Shown here: positions 8,001 through 15,751 of the stretch, piece after piece | Layout: every line of letters begins with the position of its first letter | Position numbering within the stretch: position 1 is the stretch's first letter | NCBI GenBank assembly: GCA_002311645.1 | Contig: DBYW01000050.1 | Location: 179,503 to 196,586 of the forward strand | Origin: Bacteroidales bacterium UBA1176 | GTDB taxonomy: Bacteria > Bacteroidota > Bacteroidia > Bacteroidales > WCHB1-69 | Direction: 5' to 3' | Length of the DNA stretch: 17,084 bases | Made by a program: the position numbers and the translations under genes | The notes under the pieces: model-generated | Databases searched by the model: none | Told to the model about the DNA's origin: nothing | The model's input: the letters and a program-made list of their open reading frames with translations, nothing else

Positions 8001-11000
8001 GTTACGTTGGCCGTGTAGACATTCTCTCCGTTGAAGACGATGTTGTCGGTGAAACTGCGGCTCACCACGTTGCCGGGGCCATTGTTGCGTACCGTCCAAG
8101 TTACGCGGGTGATGCCGTTCGGATCCACTGTGTCGGGTACAACTATATTGGAAACGGCCAGATCGGGCAACTGAACCGTCACCGGATACGCCGTGACGTT
8201 GTTGTCATCGTAATTATACTCAAAAATGTTATGATCTTTGTCGGTGTACACTAATAGATACCACGTGCCGGCGGTCAAGTTGGTGGGGATAGAGATGGTG
8301 GTTTGTTTATGGTATGAGGAATCCGCCGGAAGCACACCAGTATGGCGCAAACTCTTGAGTAATCGAGCACTTGTCGGGTCAAAAACAGGGCTTGGGCTGA
8401 GATAGATGGCATCTTGCCAAACATTGCCGTAAGTGGGGTTGCTGCCGTTATTTTTGACGGTGAAGTGTACCGTACAGTTGCTGTTTATGTCAACGGTGTC
8501 GGACATTGTGACATTGGAGACAATCAGGTCGGCGGGCGGGGTGAGCGTCACTGTCAGCGGATGCTCCGACATGCCGGTGTTGTTCTCGTTGTAGAAGCCC
8601 TCGTAAATATCGTCGAAATTGTCGGTGACGATGAAGAAACGGTATTCGCCCATATAGTCGATGGGGATGGTCACTTGTTCGGTGCGGCTGTAGCTGCTGT
8701 CAACGAGGAGGGTGCCAGTGTGCTGGAAGCGTCCCACGCGCCAGGCCTCATCCGTATCGAGGAGGGTGTCGGATGTGAGATAGACCGCATCATACCAAGA
8801 GCCTAAGGCCATAGCTTCACCGTGGTTGGAGACCGTCCATGTCAGGGGTATGGTATTGCCCGAAAAAGTGTTGGCGGGATGTGCAACACTGCTCACCACC
8901 AAATCGGCTGACGGCGGCGGCAGTACGTTCAGCACCACGTAGAAGAAGTTGTCGTGGCCCCAATTGTTGCACACAAGTTGTTCGCTCTCGTTACGGAAGC
9001 AGCCATAGACAATATCATCGGTGAAGAATTGCACGTGGGTGGCGGCAAACAGGTAAGGGTAGGGGTTACCCGTGACACTCGGGGTGTAGGGATTGGGGGC
9101 GACACCGCCGACGGGCGAGAAATCGATGCTGACGGCATCCACCTCGCCTGCGATGACAAACAGGTAGAAGTTGCCCATGATGCCTTCGGGAAGGGTGACT
9201 GTGGTGGAGTTGGTGTATGACTCGCCGGGGTTTAGCGATTGCAGGTTCGTGACGGTGGCCAAATTATGGTTAGCATCCGCGAAGTGATATCGTACGTCTG
9301 CATCGCTGGAAAGCCAGATGTAGTCGGGCCAGCTCTGTCCGGGTGGGGTGCATCCCTCGCCGTCGTTGGTCACCGTCCAAGTGATGGTCATCGGTTGTCC
9401 GGCCACCGGCGTGGAGTGGGTGATGGATGTTACGTGCAGGTCGGCAATGGGGTTAACCCGGAAGGTCATCACCGGGCTGGACTTGCTGATGCACTCGTTC
9501 CAGGCCACCACCTTCCAGTGGTAGTACTTGCCGCGTGCGTAGTTGGGCAGAGAGAAGCCATTAATCGCGGAAAAGGTAAGTCCCGATTGCGTGGGAGTGG
9601 CGGGCTCAGGGCTGCCGTCGGCCCAGAGATAGAAATCATAGGAAGTGGCTTCCGGCATCGAGGCCCAGCTGAACGTGACCACATTTTGATACACGAGACC
9701 GCTGTCGGCCGGTGTCATCTGGCTGAAGTTGGAGAGTGTGTCAAGAATAGTCGGGTCGCAAATGGTCTGGAAGTTGACTGAGATGGAGAATACGCTCATT
9801 TGCTCGCTATTGCAAATGGCGCGCACCTTGGCCGTATAACTGCGGTTGAACGACAGTCCCGAAAGGGTGCATATGGTGTCGTTCACAGTCATCGTATTGG
9901 TGCTGCCGCCCGTCTCGCCATAAATGACGGTCCATTGGCTTTCGCTGCCTGTGGGGTGCCAATTCAATTGCGCTGAGTTGGTAGTGATGTTGTTTACCTG
10001 CAAGTTGATGACTGGCGAGCAATTGTTCTGCGCCTGTACTTCCGAACATCCGATGTCCACCGTGTTGCCATAGATTCGCGGCTCACCGTAAAAGTCAAGA
10101 CTGTCGGTCATCACGTTCGTGTTGCCGGCGTTCACGCAGGAGGAGGTGGGGTGCAGGCTGTAGTCTCCGTTCTCCCAGTTGTTGAAACGAACGTAGTATT
10201 GAGAGGCGTCCATACCGTCGTTGGCGGATGCAATGGTGACATTGCCCGTGCCGCTTTGTCCATCCTCCACGGCACAGTAGGTGAAGGTTCCGCTGCCGTT
10301 GATGTTGTTGACGATGTAATCCTTCTTGTTACCCCAGATAATGCAGTTGGTGAACACCGGCGTGCCGTTGTAACGATAATAACCACCGCCGTTGTTGGTC
10401 GCCGTGTTGTTCACAATGTCACAGTTGAGGAATGTGACACTGTTGCTTGCGCAGACACCACCGCCTCTGTAGGCAGTGTTGTTGTGGATAAGACAGTTGG
10501 ACACGGTGGATTCGTCACTTTGGTACAGTCCGCCACCAAGCACTACCGATGTGTTATGGCATATTTCCGTATGGTCAACATCCGTTCTGTAGGCATATAA
10601 ACCGCCACCGCCGCCTTCTAAATAATTGGTGTTCTCTATATTATTATATTGTATCTTGCAGTAACTGATGCGTGTGGTGCGATGTTTCACTCCGCCCACC
10701 GTGACGGAAGAGCCGGCAGCGTATATTCCGCCGCCGTAATGGAAAGTGGTATAATATGAGTTGTTTACAGGTGCAAGGGTGTTGTACTGCACTACGCAAT
10801 GGCTGAGAGTGGAGTAGGTTCGCAAGTAGACACCAGCACCGTCTTCTTTGCTCCATCCGAACTGGATGGTGAAACCGTCCCATGTCACTGCGGTTGCCTC
10901 GGTGAAATTCACAGGTTGGTAGAGCACGCGCCGAGAACTCTGGCCGTCTAAAATCGTGGTGTTGGTTTCGAAGTTGCGTTGCGAGAGGTCGTAGTCAGCG

Positions 11001-14000
11001 GGTTCGTTGCCCGCGAAACCGCCATACACGCTCACGCCCTCCCGCATAGTGAAGGCGTTGTCGCTCTCGGTGTCGCCGTAGTAGGTGCCTGCCGCCACCC
11101 AGACCACCGCGTGGTGGGTGGTGGCCAGGTCGATGGCGTCTTGGATGGAACTGGCTGCGTTCGCCCAACTTTCGCCCGTGCCGGTGCCTGCGCCCTGCTC
11201 GGTCACGTAGATGATGTCCCCGTAGGTCGGCAGAGCGACCTCGGTATAGGGTGACTCGTAACAGCCCAAATCGACCACATTCTGCTGAATACGGCCGTTG
11301 CCATCCAGATCCGAGGTGCCGGCCATACTGTTGTCACCCTTGTTGATGCAGGGGGATCCGTTGGCCAGATGCCAGTCGGGGTTGGGCGTGTCGTCCTCGT
11401 ACCCTGCGTTAAGGGCTGGGTTTACGAAGTGCGGATGCTGAAATCCGTTGGCAAAACTTTCTGGCATCAGCGTCACGATATTGTCGCCGTTGGCATAGCC
11501 GCCCTCTATTGCGCAGTGGCTGACGGTTATACTGCTGCCGTCGTTGTTCTTCTCGATATTGTTCACCACCCCGTTAAGGCGGTTGCCCCAAAAGATGCTG
11601 TTCTGGATGGTGAGACTGTAACTGCTGGAACTGCTGTAGGCGTATGCATACGCGCCTGCACCGGTGTTGTTGGTGTTGCTGTTGGTGATGGTGTTGCAAA
11701 CCACGGTGAGGTTTCGTACAATATTGTAGCTCTGTCCGTTGTAAATGCCGGCACCGTATGTTGCCGTGTTGTTGGCTATCAAACAGTTGGAAAGCGTCAC
11801 TTGGTCATTGTTGTTGTTAGTGCTTCCCAAATAGACACCGCCGCCGTTGTTGTTGCACTTGTTGTGGGTGATTTCGCACTGGGAAACCGTGGAGTAACTG
11901 ACAGAGATGCCGCCTCCCTGCATATTGCAGTAGTTATGTGTCGCGACGCAACGGACAACCTCGGAGTAGGAGGCGTACAGGCCACCGCCGTATCCTTTTT
12001 GGTAACTGGTTGCAGTGTCGTGGGAGAACACGCAGTCGCTCACCTTGGCATAGCCGCAGTCAAGTCCGCCGCCGTATTCTCCTGCGAAGTTGTGTGTAAA
12101 GGTGCAGTGGGTGATAAATACACTGTCGCTGCTGTTGCCGGAGCAGTATGCGCCGCCGCCGGATTGTTGTGCCCGGTTGTGCATAAAATGACAGTTCGAA
12201 AGGACAATCTTCTTCTGGAAGTAACCGCCGCCGCCAGTACCGGAGGAGTAGCCGTTGCGAATGATGAATCCATCCACCGTAGTAGTTTTCGTGAAGGAGT
12301 TCGTCTGGTAGAGCAACCGCTGGCTGTGCTGGCCGTCTAAAATGGTTACGTGTGCGTCAAGGTCGCGCTGGGTGAGGTCATAGTCGGCGGGCTCGTTCCC
12401 GACAAAACCGCCGTACATACTCACACCGTCCACCATCACGAAAGCGCTTTCGGAAACGGAGTCGCCGTAATAAATGCCTTCTGCTATCCAGATGTCGGCG
12501 TTGAACATTTGCGCCAGACTGAGTGCATCGGAGATGCTTCCGAGGGCGTTGTCCCAGCTTGTGCCCGTGTGGTCGCCGCTGCCGTTCACCTTCACATATA
12601 GGATATCTCCGTAGTTCGGCAGTGTTATGCCTTGGTGGTCAGATTCGTAGCAACCCATATCGACTGTGCCTTGTTTGACACGTGCGGTGCCATCCAAATC
12701 GGTGCTGTCGGGGGTGTTCACGTAGTTGTCACCGCCACGGTTCACGCAGATAGATCCGTTTTGCAAATGCCAGTCCACGTTTTCGGTCGTATCGGTATGG
12801 CCTGCCGTAAGCGCGGGCAGTACAAAGTAAGGATAATATCGTCCGTTGTCGAAACTTTCGGGCATCAGGGAGATGTTTCCTGTGCCGGGGCAGCCGCCTT
12901 CCACGGCCGAGTAGGTGCAGTAGTTGGCCGTGGTGCTCACATTGCTGGCAGCAGTGCCTTGTTGGTTGCCCCAAGCGATGCAGTTGTGCAGCCGGCCTCC
13001 GAGCACCCCGGCGCATCCTGTTGTGGACAAGTTGCATACAACGGTGGTGTTTTCCACAAAACAGTTATTGCTACTGTAGATACCGCCGCCTCGGGCCGCC
13101 GTGTTGTTGGCCACTAAACAGTTGGAAATCATGTTGACTGAAGTGTTCGTGAATTCGGCGTAAACGCCGCCGCCGTAGCCGTTGCTTGACGTGACCTGGT
13201 TGTGGGAGATAATGCAATGGTGCATTATACCGTAACGGGAGAAAATACCGCCAGCATTTGAGGTCGCAGTGTTGTGGGTGACCGTACAATGCTCAATGGT
13301 TCCGTATTTCGTATAACTAGAGTTGTATATATATATGCCGCCTCCATTACTACTGGCCGTGTTGTCACGGATCACACAATGGCGTAGGTTCGTCATGTCA
13401 AGTAGTAAAGCACCGCCGCCATTGCCCGAGGCATTACCGTTTTGTATCGTGAATCCGTTCCACTCGGTGGAAGTTGCGAAATTAGACTCCTGGAATAGTA
13501 CCCGCTGGCTGTGTTGTCCGTCCAAGATGGAGGGATGTGCGGTGAAATCACGTTGCGACAAGTCATAGTTGTCCGGCTCATCGCCTGCGAAACCACCGTA
13601 AACGTTGATGCCTTCACGGATGGTGAAGGCGTTTGCGGACACACTGTCTCCATAGTAGATTCCTTGGGCCACCCAAATGTCCGGGATGGTGTTGGTGGCG
13701 CTCTTGATGGCCTCTGCGGTGGATAATGCATCATTCAGGTCTCCCATAGCCTTTGCCCAGCTGGAGCCGTTGCCCGTGCCACCTGCTTTTACATACAGCC
13801 GTGGCAGATCCAGCACACTTGTGGTGAAAATCACCTGTCTCCATTGGCTTTGTCCCGAAGCACACAGCGATCGGATCTGCACCACATACTCGGTGTTTTG
13901 GCTCAAACCGGTCAGGAGGTAGGAGTTGCCGTTGGTGGGCAGCGTGATGAAATTGTTGTCTCGGGTGCGTTTGTATTGCATTTCGCACCCAGTGTTGCCC

Positions 14001-15520
14001 ACACCTGCCGTGAAGACTATCCGTGCAGAGGTGTCCGTGATGTCCGCCACGGAAACATTTGCGGCATCACAACCGGTGGAGATACAATCCCCAGGCAGCC
14101 TCAAATTCATACGATTGTTGTTGCGGCTGCCGGAAGGCGGATCTTGCGGGGTATAATTGGTGTTGTCGGAAGAAATGTATATGCTGGCGTATGACGGATA
14201 ATAATTCGTGTAGAACCTGTTGGCTGAACCGCCGCTGCTGCCAGTGTTGTCGTCAAAGGCAATCACTAAGTTGTCGGTGCCGTTGTAGGCGAAAACGGTG
14301 TCGAAGGGAATCTTGAACCAGTAGTCTTCCCCGGAATTGTCGAATGTTATGGAACCGGAGAACACTTTGGTGAGATTGTCGGATGTCACCCATCCTGTGT
14401 TGCTGGCAAAATAGGTTTTATCGGTATGCCCGAGGTAGATATCGATATTTCTTGTTCGGGCATAATAGTTGAAATATTGCAGATATATGGCATCTATGTT
14501 GTGTGCGCCGCCTAACTCATTCGCGAGGTAGAGTTGCTGCGAATAGCAATATTTGTTGTACATTCTTGTCGGGAAAATGTCTCCATAGTTGGTGTTGGTG
14601 CCGGTGCCGATATAGGTGTCTTCCGTATATCCGCCGGAACAGATCGTGGTGAAGTTCACCGTATCTGTGTAGTCCGTTGGAGTGGAGGCATCGCAAAATG
14701 CCCGCACACGTACTTGATAATCCGTTTGCGGTTGAAGACCCGTAAGCATATAGTGTTCCGAGGTGATGGCATCGGGCAGGACTGTCCACGCATTCGCATC
14801 CGCTTGTTTGTATGACACTTCGTAATGGTCGGGTGTGAAGGTGGTGAAATTCCGCCATTGGATCATTGCGGAGCTGCCAGCCACATCCGAAACACTTAGA
14901 TTAAAAGGATGCATACAGGTGTTCCCCAATGTGTAATGGAAGGTGGTCTTGGGAATAAAATTCACCACAGACGGGTCATCCGCCGCCGCCAAACTGCCAG
15001 AAGCATAGTCGTAGGCGCTGCCGCCTTGCGACTGAATACCTGTAAAGTAGGCGGAACTGTAGTTGTTGTCTTTGGTGACCGTGGAGATGTCTAACAGTAA
15101 ATTTCCGCCCGTATAGAAGAACGGTGAACTGAACGTGACGGTCATCGTGTTGTTGCTGTTCACCGTCAGGGTGCCGGTATAGAGCACGGTGGTGGCATCC
15201 GTCAAAAAATACTCCGTGTTCGAGTTGAATGCCGAAGAAGCTGTTACGCCCAAACTGACATTGAAGACAGAACCCCAAGACGAACTTGGAGGGGTGGACA
15301 AATAAAATGTCATCGAAGAGATGTTGCTGCCAACCAAGGATGTAAGCATGGATGCAGGATAGATTATTTGTTCTCGCAGGAACCTGTCCGTATTCCATCC
15401 GTAAACCGGGACGTATGAGTTGGTGACATCCCCGTCTGCCACGGTGAATGTGGCTTGTGCGTGCAGGGACGTGGAATACAATAAAAAGACAAGAAAGGAA
15501 AGAAGTACAGTTTTTTTCAT
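5072..15520 (-). CDS. Giant multidomain exoprotein (jelly-roll, FN3, three beta-helices, nine CARDB)
   Basis: The protein has 3482 residues. Residues 1-22 are a Sec signal peptide (MKKTVLLSFLVFLLYSTSLHAQ). The order is: jelly-roll-like domain 23-200; fibronectin III 202-292; second jelly-roll-like domain 294-478; fibronectin III 479-570; three right-handed beta-helix modules 572-966, 967-1429 and 1430-1831; fibronectin III 1834-1920; fibronectin III-like 1921-2024; nine CARDB domains starting near 2025, 2204, 2329, 2452, 2562, 2685, 2810, 2931 and 3054; a pre-peptidase-like domain about 3190-3285; an IPT-like domain about 3287-3380 (VTVELTGSHFRPDMEV, LTNRTPGMYDVSAMN); and a final beta domain to 3482. 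It ends in TIKPANE with no type IX sorting motif. It is the first gene of the run, with a promoter about 27 bp upstream. The A/T-rich leader TATATTTTC-ATG has no Shine-Dalgarno site. The role is probably adhesion or surface-layer structure (inferred). No frameshift or stop interrupts it. Confidence 0.96.
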   Translation of the reverse strand: MKKTVLLSFLVFLLYSTSLHAQATFTVADGDVTNSYVPVYGWNTDRFLREQIIYPASMLTSLVGSNISSMTFYLSTPPSSSWGSVFNVSLGVTASSAFNSNTEYFLTDATTVLYTGTLTVNSNNTMTVTFSSPFFYTGGNLLLDISTVTKDNNYSSAYFTGIQSQGGSAYDYASGSLAAADDPSVVNFIPKTTFHYTLGNTCMHPFNLSVSDVAGSSAMIQWRNFTTFTPDHYEVSYKQADANAWTVLPDAITSEHYMLTGLQPQTDYQVRVRAFCDASTPTDYTDTVNFTTICSGGYTEDTYIGTGTNTNYGDIFPTRMYNKYCYSQQLYLANELGGAHNIDAIYLQYFNYYARTRNIDIYLGHTDKTYFASNTGWVTSDNLTKVFSGSITFDNSGEDYWFKIPFDTVFAYNGTDNLVIAFDDNTGSSGGSANRFYTNYYPSYASIYISSDNTNYTPQDPPSGSRNNNRMNLRLPGDCISTGCDAANVSVADITDTSARIVFTAGVGNTGCEMQYKRTRDNNFITLPTNGNSYLLTGLSQNTEYVVQIRSLCASGQSQWRQVIFTTSVLDLPRLYVKAGGTGNGSSWAKAMGDLNDALSTAEAIKSATNTIPDIWVAQGIYYGDSVSANAFTIREGINVYGGFAGDEPDNYDLSQRDFTAHPSILDGQHSQRVLFQESNFATSTEWNGFTIQNGNASGNGGGALLLDMTNLRHCVIRDNTASSNGGGIYIYNSSYTKYGTIEHCTVTHNTATSNAGGIFSRYGIMHHCIISHNQVTSSNGYGGGVYAEFTNTSVNMISNCLVANNTAARGGGIYSSNNCFVENTTVVCNLSTTGCAGVLGGRLHNCIAWGNQQGTAASNVSTTANYCTYSAVEGGCPGTGNISLMPESFDNGRYYPYFVLPALTAGHTDTTENVDWHLQNGSICVNRGGDNYVNTPDSTDLDGTARVKQGTVDMGCYESDHQGITLPNYGDILYVKVNGSGDHTGTSWDNALGSISDALSLAQMFNADIWIAEGIYYGDSVSESAFVMVDGVSMYGGFVGNEPADYDLTQRDLDAHVTILDGQHSQRLLYQTNSFTKTTTVDGFIIRNGYSSGTGGGGYFQKKIVLSNCHFMHNRAQQSGGGAYCSGNSSDSVFITHCTFTHNFAGEYGGGLDCGYAKVSDCVFSHDTATSYQKGYGGGLYASYSEVVRCVATHNYCNMQGGGISVSYSTVSQCEITHNKCNNNGGGVYLGSTNNNNDQVTLSNCLIANNTATYGAGIYNGQSYNIVRNLTVVCNTITNSNTNNTGAGAYAYAYSSSSSYSLTIQNSIFWGNRLNGVVNNIEKNNDGSSITVSHCAIEGGYANGDNIVTLMPESFANGFQHPHFVNPALNAGYEDDTPNPDWHLANGSPCINKGDNSMAGTSDLDGNGRIQQNVVDLGCYESPYTEVALPTYGDIIYVTEQGAGTGTGESWANAASSIQDAIDLATTHHAVVWVAAGTYYGDTESDNAFTMREGVSVYGGFAGNEPADYDLSQRNFETNTTILDGQSSRRVLYQPVNFTEATAVTWDGFTIQFGWSKEDGAGVYLRTYSTLSHCVVQYNTLAPVNNSYYTTFHYGGGIYAAGSSVTVGGVKHRTTRISYCKIQYNNIENTNYLEGGGGGLYAYRTDVDHTEICHNTSVVLGGGLYQSDESTVSNCLIHNNTAYRGGGVCASNSVTFLNCDIVNNTATNNGGGYYRYNGTPVFTNCIIWGNKKDYIVNNINGSGTFTYCAVEDGQSGTGNVTIASANDGMDASQYYVRFNNWENGDYSLHPTSSCVNAGNTNVMTDSLDFYGEPRIYGNTVDIGCSEVQAQNNCSPVINLQVNNITTNSAQLNWHPTGSESQWTVIYGETGGSTNTMTVNDTICTLSGLSFNRSYTAKVRAICNSEQMSVFSISVNFQTICDPTILDTLSNFSQMTPADSGLVYQNVVTFSWASMPEATSYDFYLWADGSPEPATPTQSGLTFSAINGFSLPNYARGKYYHWKVVAWNECISKSSPVMTFRVNPIADLHVTSITHSTPVAGQPMTITWTVTNDGEGCTPPGQSWPDYIWLSSDADVRYHFADANHNLATVTNLQSLNPGESYTNSTTVTLPEGIMGNFYLFVIAGEVDAVSIDFSPVGGVAPNPYTPSVTGNPYPYLFAATHVQFFTDDIVYGCFRNESEQLVCNNWGHDNFFYVVLNVLPPPSADLVVSSVAHPANTFSGNTIPLTWTVSNHGEAMALGSWYDAVYLTSDTLLDTDEAWRVGRFQHTGTLLVDSSYSRTEQVTIPIDYMGEYRFFIVTDNFDDIYEGFYNENNTGMSEHPLTVTLTPPADLIVSNVTMSDTVDINSNCTVHFTVKNNGSNPTYGNVWQDAIYLSPSPVFDPTSARLLKSLRHTGVLPADSSYHKQTTISIPTNLTAGTWYLLVYTDKDHNIFEYNYDDNNVTAYPVTVQLPDLAVSNIVVPDTVDPNGITRVTWTVRNNGPGNVVSRSFTDNIVFNGENVYTANVTNVNLAAGDSMVRFANVQIPCPNGEGLLNVSTDVTEAVLEGNESNNTRTVPLNILTPDLAVTSVTLSEESLWSGTNVAVTYTVVNNGTMPAYSNITDKVFFSTSAVNYQDNGFSGQNIHNLLLAPGESETFTTTVMIPNGISGQYYCHVQCNATNTLCETATANNIGHSAAVNVQLSPWPDLVVTQLTVQPPVYLGAPFQVQYTIQNNGTAALHNAEAVQKFYYSTSPSIFDTNKLILSTSDYLNLAVGESVTNTANMVIPATELQRYYYLYIVTDADDNIYEHTDENNNTTISSNFLAQIYQLDLEALEIVGPDTVEWGQTATYRLHVHNNSQVPTIATQWHDAMYLSNDQTLQNSDQLLQMVGHQTVLNANDDYWVNFTLTVPFGTQPNVFLLGYADFNSDNPDINHSNNSTIKAITVNSVPTPDIAVTDMTVVGDVVSGQPARIAYTVTNIGEQDISLRTWTDKLFLSSNNTYESTDIELVSKPRHNVSLSQGGTYTDTLTFTIPLPQNGDMYLLVKANSANNPYETNQVNNVMSTPVSIALPLPGDLTVTDVTCESSIISGSVIHASWNIHNIGDNNMYGNGLRTLVYVSADTAFDANDRLLGSVVSDINIAPDGTLPQTFNSRISGLAAGEYYLIVKTDVTNAFNEVNETNNAACSAEPFTVTIRPLPFNTDVADMLYNNEASDFRLDVGDNLSQTVRIHLTSAESAAGAVNMIYATYNELGDNLNYNYSTIGQFTGNPELYIPSTRPGYYGVSVYGNTPAGDAQNTVIRADILPFELRTVEADHGGNTGVVTVELTGSHFRPDMEVCLRNNNDTICADSLIYVNYYKAFARFDLTNRTPGMYDVSAMNFCEGESVLYDGFEIQEGEPNGLGYNLIFPSSPRPNRNIVMMLEFGNTGNIDLHDQVLEITSMAGSPIALTPEEVSQGNITLLVPLTIEGQPEGLLRPGSYGTINIYGFTSGGLIFTIKPANE
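5996..9448 (-). repeat. Array of nine CARDB domains within the giant gene
   Basis: Nine units of about 110-180 residues each begin with (P/T/A)-D-(L/I)-.-V-.-.-(V/I/L), have a central (Y/H)TV.N.G or similar strand, and mostly end in NE.NN. The conserved Asp lies at residues 2027, 2206, 2331, 2453, 2564, 2687, 2811, 2933 and 3056. The first unit is the longest because of an insertion of about 50 residues (PNPYTPSVTGNPYPYLFAAT). CARDB is an Ig-like cell-adhesion-related fold. The units are clearly diverged, so this is an old array. Confidence 0.88.
10028..11233 (-). repeat. Beta-helix module 3 of the giant gene
   Basis: Residues 1430-1831 open with LPTYGDIIYVTEQGAG and continue with VWVAAGTYYGDTESDNAFTM, GVSVYGGFAGNEPADYDLSQR and ILDGQSSRRVLYQ. 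They then run through short GGG turns (LEGGGGGLYAY, RGGGVCAS, NNGGGYY), a CIIWGNK motif and the closing DFYGEPRIYGNTVDIGCSE. This is the layout of right-handed beta-helix 'choice-of-anchor' modules. Confidence 0.85.
11234..12622 (-). repeat. Beta-helix module 2 of the giant gene
   Basis: Residues 967-1429 open with LPNYGDILYVKVNGSGDHTG and continue with IWIAEGIYYGDSVSESAF, YGGFVGNEPADYDLTQRD and ILDGQHSQRLLYQ. GGG turns follow (SGGGAYCSG, YGGGLDCG, NGGGVYLG), then SIFWGNRLNG and LDGNGRIQQNVVDLGCYE. It is the longest of the three modules (463 residues), with extra helix rungs in the middle. Confidence 0.85.
12623..13807 (-). repeat. Beta-helix module 1 of the giant gene
   Basis: Residues 572-966 open with LPRLYVKAGGTGNGSSWAKA and continue with IWVAQGIYYGDSVSANAFTI, YGGFAGDEPDNYDLSQRDF and ILDGQHSQRVLFQ. 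GGG turns follow (SGNGGGALLL, SNGGGIYIY, RGGGIYSSN), then CIAWGNQQG and LDGTARVKQGTVDMGCYE. It shares its whole head and tail with modules 2 and 3 and differs mainly in the rung region. Confidence 0.85.
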
Positions 15521-15546
15521 GAAAATATAGTCTGAAAAATGAGGAA

Positions 15547-15577
15547 CAAAAATACAGATTATTCCGCATCCGCCAAC
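15547..15577 (-). promoter_or_regulatory. Bacteroidota-type promoter for the four-gene run
   Basis: On the minus strand 15554-15547 reads TATTTTTG, an exact match to the phylum's -7 element TAnnTTTG. Nineteen bases upstream, 15577-15574 reads GTTG, three of four matches to the -33 element TTTG. The element ends 26 bp before the ATG at 15520, giving a short leader of roughly 20 bases. Confidence 0.6.
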
Positions 15578-15615
15578 ATGCTTTTTTTGAACATTTTATC
15601 AACAATCAAGGGCGT

Positions 15616-15627
15616 TGAAAATTTTCA
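15616..15627. promoter_or_regulatory. 12-bp perfect palindrome, possible operator
   Basis: TGAAAATTTTCA is a perfect palindrome about 39 bp upstream of the -33 element of the giant gene's promoter, where an activator could bind. In A/T-rich DNA this could also be chance. Confidence 0.25.
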
Positions 15628-15650
15628 GAATCAAATAATTATCATATTGT

Positions 15651-15668
15651 CAACGTATTCTGACGTTG
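15651..15668 (-). terminator. Hairpin downstream of the lipoprotein gene, possible terminator
   Basis: The minus strand reads CAACGT, a six-base loop CAGAAT, then ACGTTG, a perfect 6-bp stem. It lies about 84 bases after the TAG of the lipoprotein gene and is followed by A/T-rich sequence rather than a clean run of T. The loop is also complementary to a site about 25 bases further on. Confidence 0.3.
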
Positions 15669-15751
15669 TGGGCTTTCATCTGGATTTGGGGTTTTGAATG
15701 CGACAACACACGATTTTTCTGTGTGTGGACCTCTGTGCGGGCATTGAACGC

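Larger units (their letters stand above)
15521..15751. other. Intergenic region between the lipoprotein gene and the four-gene run
   Basis: This 231-bp A/T-rich stretch has no convincing gene. It holds, from high to low coordinates, a weak 6-bp hairpin (15706-15726), a compact hairpin (15651-15668), a 12-bp palindrome (15616-15627) and a promoter for the giant gene (15547-15577). Confidence 0.8.

Noticed and set aside
11369..12340. Long plus-strand open frame of 323 codons
   Set aside because: It lies wholly antisense to the second beta-helix module of the giant gene. Its Val/Ala-rich translation reflects the complement of repeated Asn, Thr and Gly codons, and it has no start context.
5072..15520. 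Possible assembly artefact or frameshift in the giant gene
   Set aside because: The 3482-codon frame is continuous, every domain boundary is clean, and the three beta-helix modules and nine CARDB units differ enough from each other to rule out a simple assembly duplication.
15706..15726. ACACAC...GTGTGT hairpin as the terminator of the lipoprotein gene
   Set aside because: The stem is only 6 bp of alternating A and C with a nine-base loop, and no T run follows on the minus strand.
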